Shown: in pieces, positions 5,984 to 6,153 of the stretch
Position numbering within the stretch: the first letter of the stretch is position 1
How the letters are laid out: every line of letters starts with the position of its first letter
Origin: Clostridia bacterium
GTDB lineage: Bacteria > Bacillota > Clostridia > Oscillospirales > Ruminococcaceae
Reading direction: 5' to 3'
Assembly: GCA_003246805.1 (NCBI GenBank)
Contig: QKDG01000146.1
Location: 1-6,153 of the forward strand
DNA: 6,153 bases
Program-made: the position numbers and the translations under genes
The notes under the pieces: model-generated
What the model saw: the letters and a program-made list of their open reading frames with translations, nothing else
What the model was told of the DNA's origin: nothing
Databases searched by the model: none

Positions 5984-6153
5984 ATCTCATACGCCTTTGC
6001 CAATAATCTCTTTGCAAGGTCGCTCACAGCAATTAAATCTGAGTGCTTTATTACGCATGACGGAGAATGAAGATATCTGCAAGGAACAGAAATTGAGATT
6101 GTTTTTACCCCTGAGCGGGAAATATGAATTGCCCCGCTGTCGTTACCCCCTGC
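5980..6153 (-). CDS. M42 family metallo-aminopeptidase (C-terminal 57 residues only)
   Basis: An open frame enters from the high-coordinate edge and ends at TGA 5982-5980. The visible 57 residues contain AGGNDSGAIHISRSG, then ISVPCRYLHSP and an ending SDLAKRLLAKAYEI. The GG(N/T)D(S/A)GAIH and (V/I)P.RY(I/L)HSP blocks are the C-terminal signatures of M42 (FrvX/CelM/TET-like) co-catalytic zinc aminopeptidases, and the histidine in RYLHSP is a metal ligand in the family. Members form large self-compartmentalised assemblies that trim short peptides; some are misannotated as endoglucanases. The rest, including the other metal ligands, is outside the window, so substrate preference cannot be judged. 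The stop overlaps the acetyltransferase start by 4 bases (ATGA), so it heads or belongs to the three-gene unit with that gene and the YnbB-like enzyme. Confidence 0.88.
   Translation of the reverse strand, partial: AGGNDSGAIHISRSGVKTISISVPCRYLHSPSCVIKHSDLIAVSDLAKRLLAKAYEI

Overview
This window reads as ordinary chromosomal DNA from an AT-rich, low-GC Gram-positive bacterium of the class Clostridia; an Oscillospirales/Ruminococcaceae-like host is a guess from gene content and protein style. The reasons are the HPr kinase gene at the head of a murB-rapZ-whiA cluster, strong AGGAGG-type Shine-Dalgarno sites, frequent GTG starts, and an 'aluminum resistance' type PLP enzyme. Every real gene lies on the minus strand, so transcription runs from high to low coordinates. 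I see no mobile element, RNA gene, CRISPR array or gap over 300 bases.

Upstream transcription unit (6153 down to 3946): the C-terminal end of an M42 metallo-aminopeptidase, a GNAT-type acetyltransferase and a PLP-dependent YnbB/methionine gamma-lyase family enzyme. The genes overlap by 4 and 8 bases, so they are almost certainly co-transcribed and translationally coupled. Their promoter is outside the window.

Junction (3945 to 3883): a 63-base AT-rich spacer with a near-consensus sigma-A promoter (TTGAAA, 17-base spacer, TATAAT) firing into hprK. A perfect 12-base palindrome abuts its -35 box. No intrinsic terminator is visible, so readthrough from the upstream unit is possible.

Downstream unit (3882 down to 1, continuing outside): hprK, a YcdX-type PHP phosphoesterase, murB, rapZ (yvcJ) and the 5' part of whiA. 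Spacing is tight (32, 66, 10 and 21 bases with the starts chosen here). The unit joins sensing of carbon/energy state (HprK phosphorylates HPr), a peptidoglycan precursor step (MurB), an amino-sugar-linked nucleotide-binding regulator (RapZ) and a regulator tied to division (WhiA). This is a recognisable Bacillota cluster, but yvcK, which usually sits between rapZ and whiA, is absent here.

I did not find a previously undescribed system. The points most worth a second look are the promoter/palindrome arrangement before hprK, an 18-base perfect palindrome at the end of the PHP gene, the missing yvcK, and a substituted acetyl-CoA-loop glycine in the acetyltransferase. Several start codons are reassigned on Shine-Dalgarno evidence.
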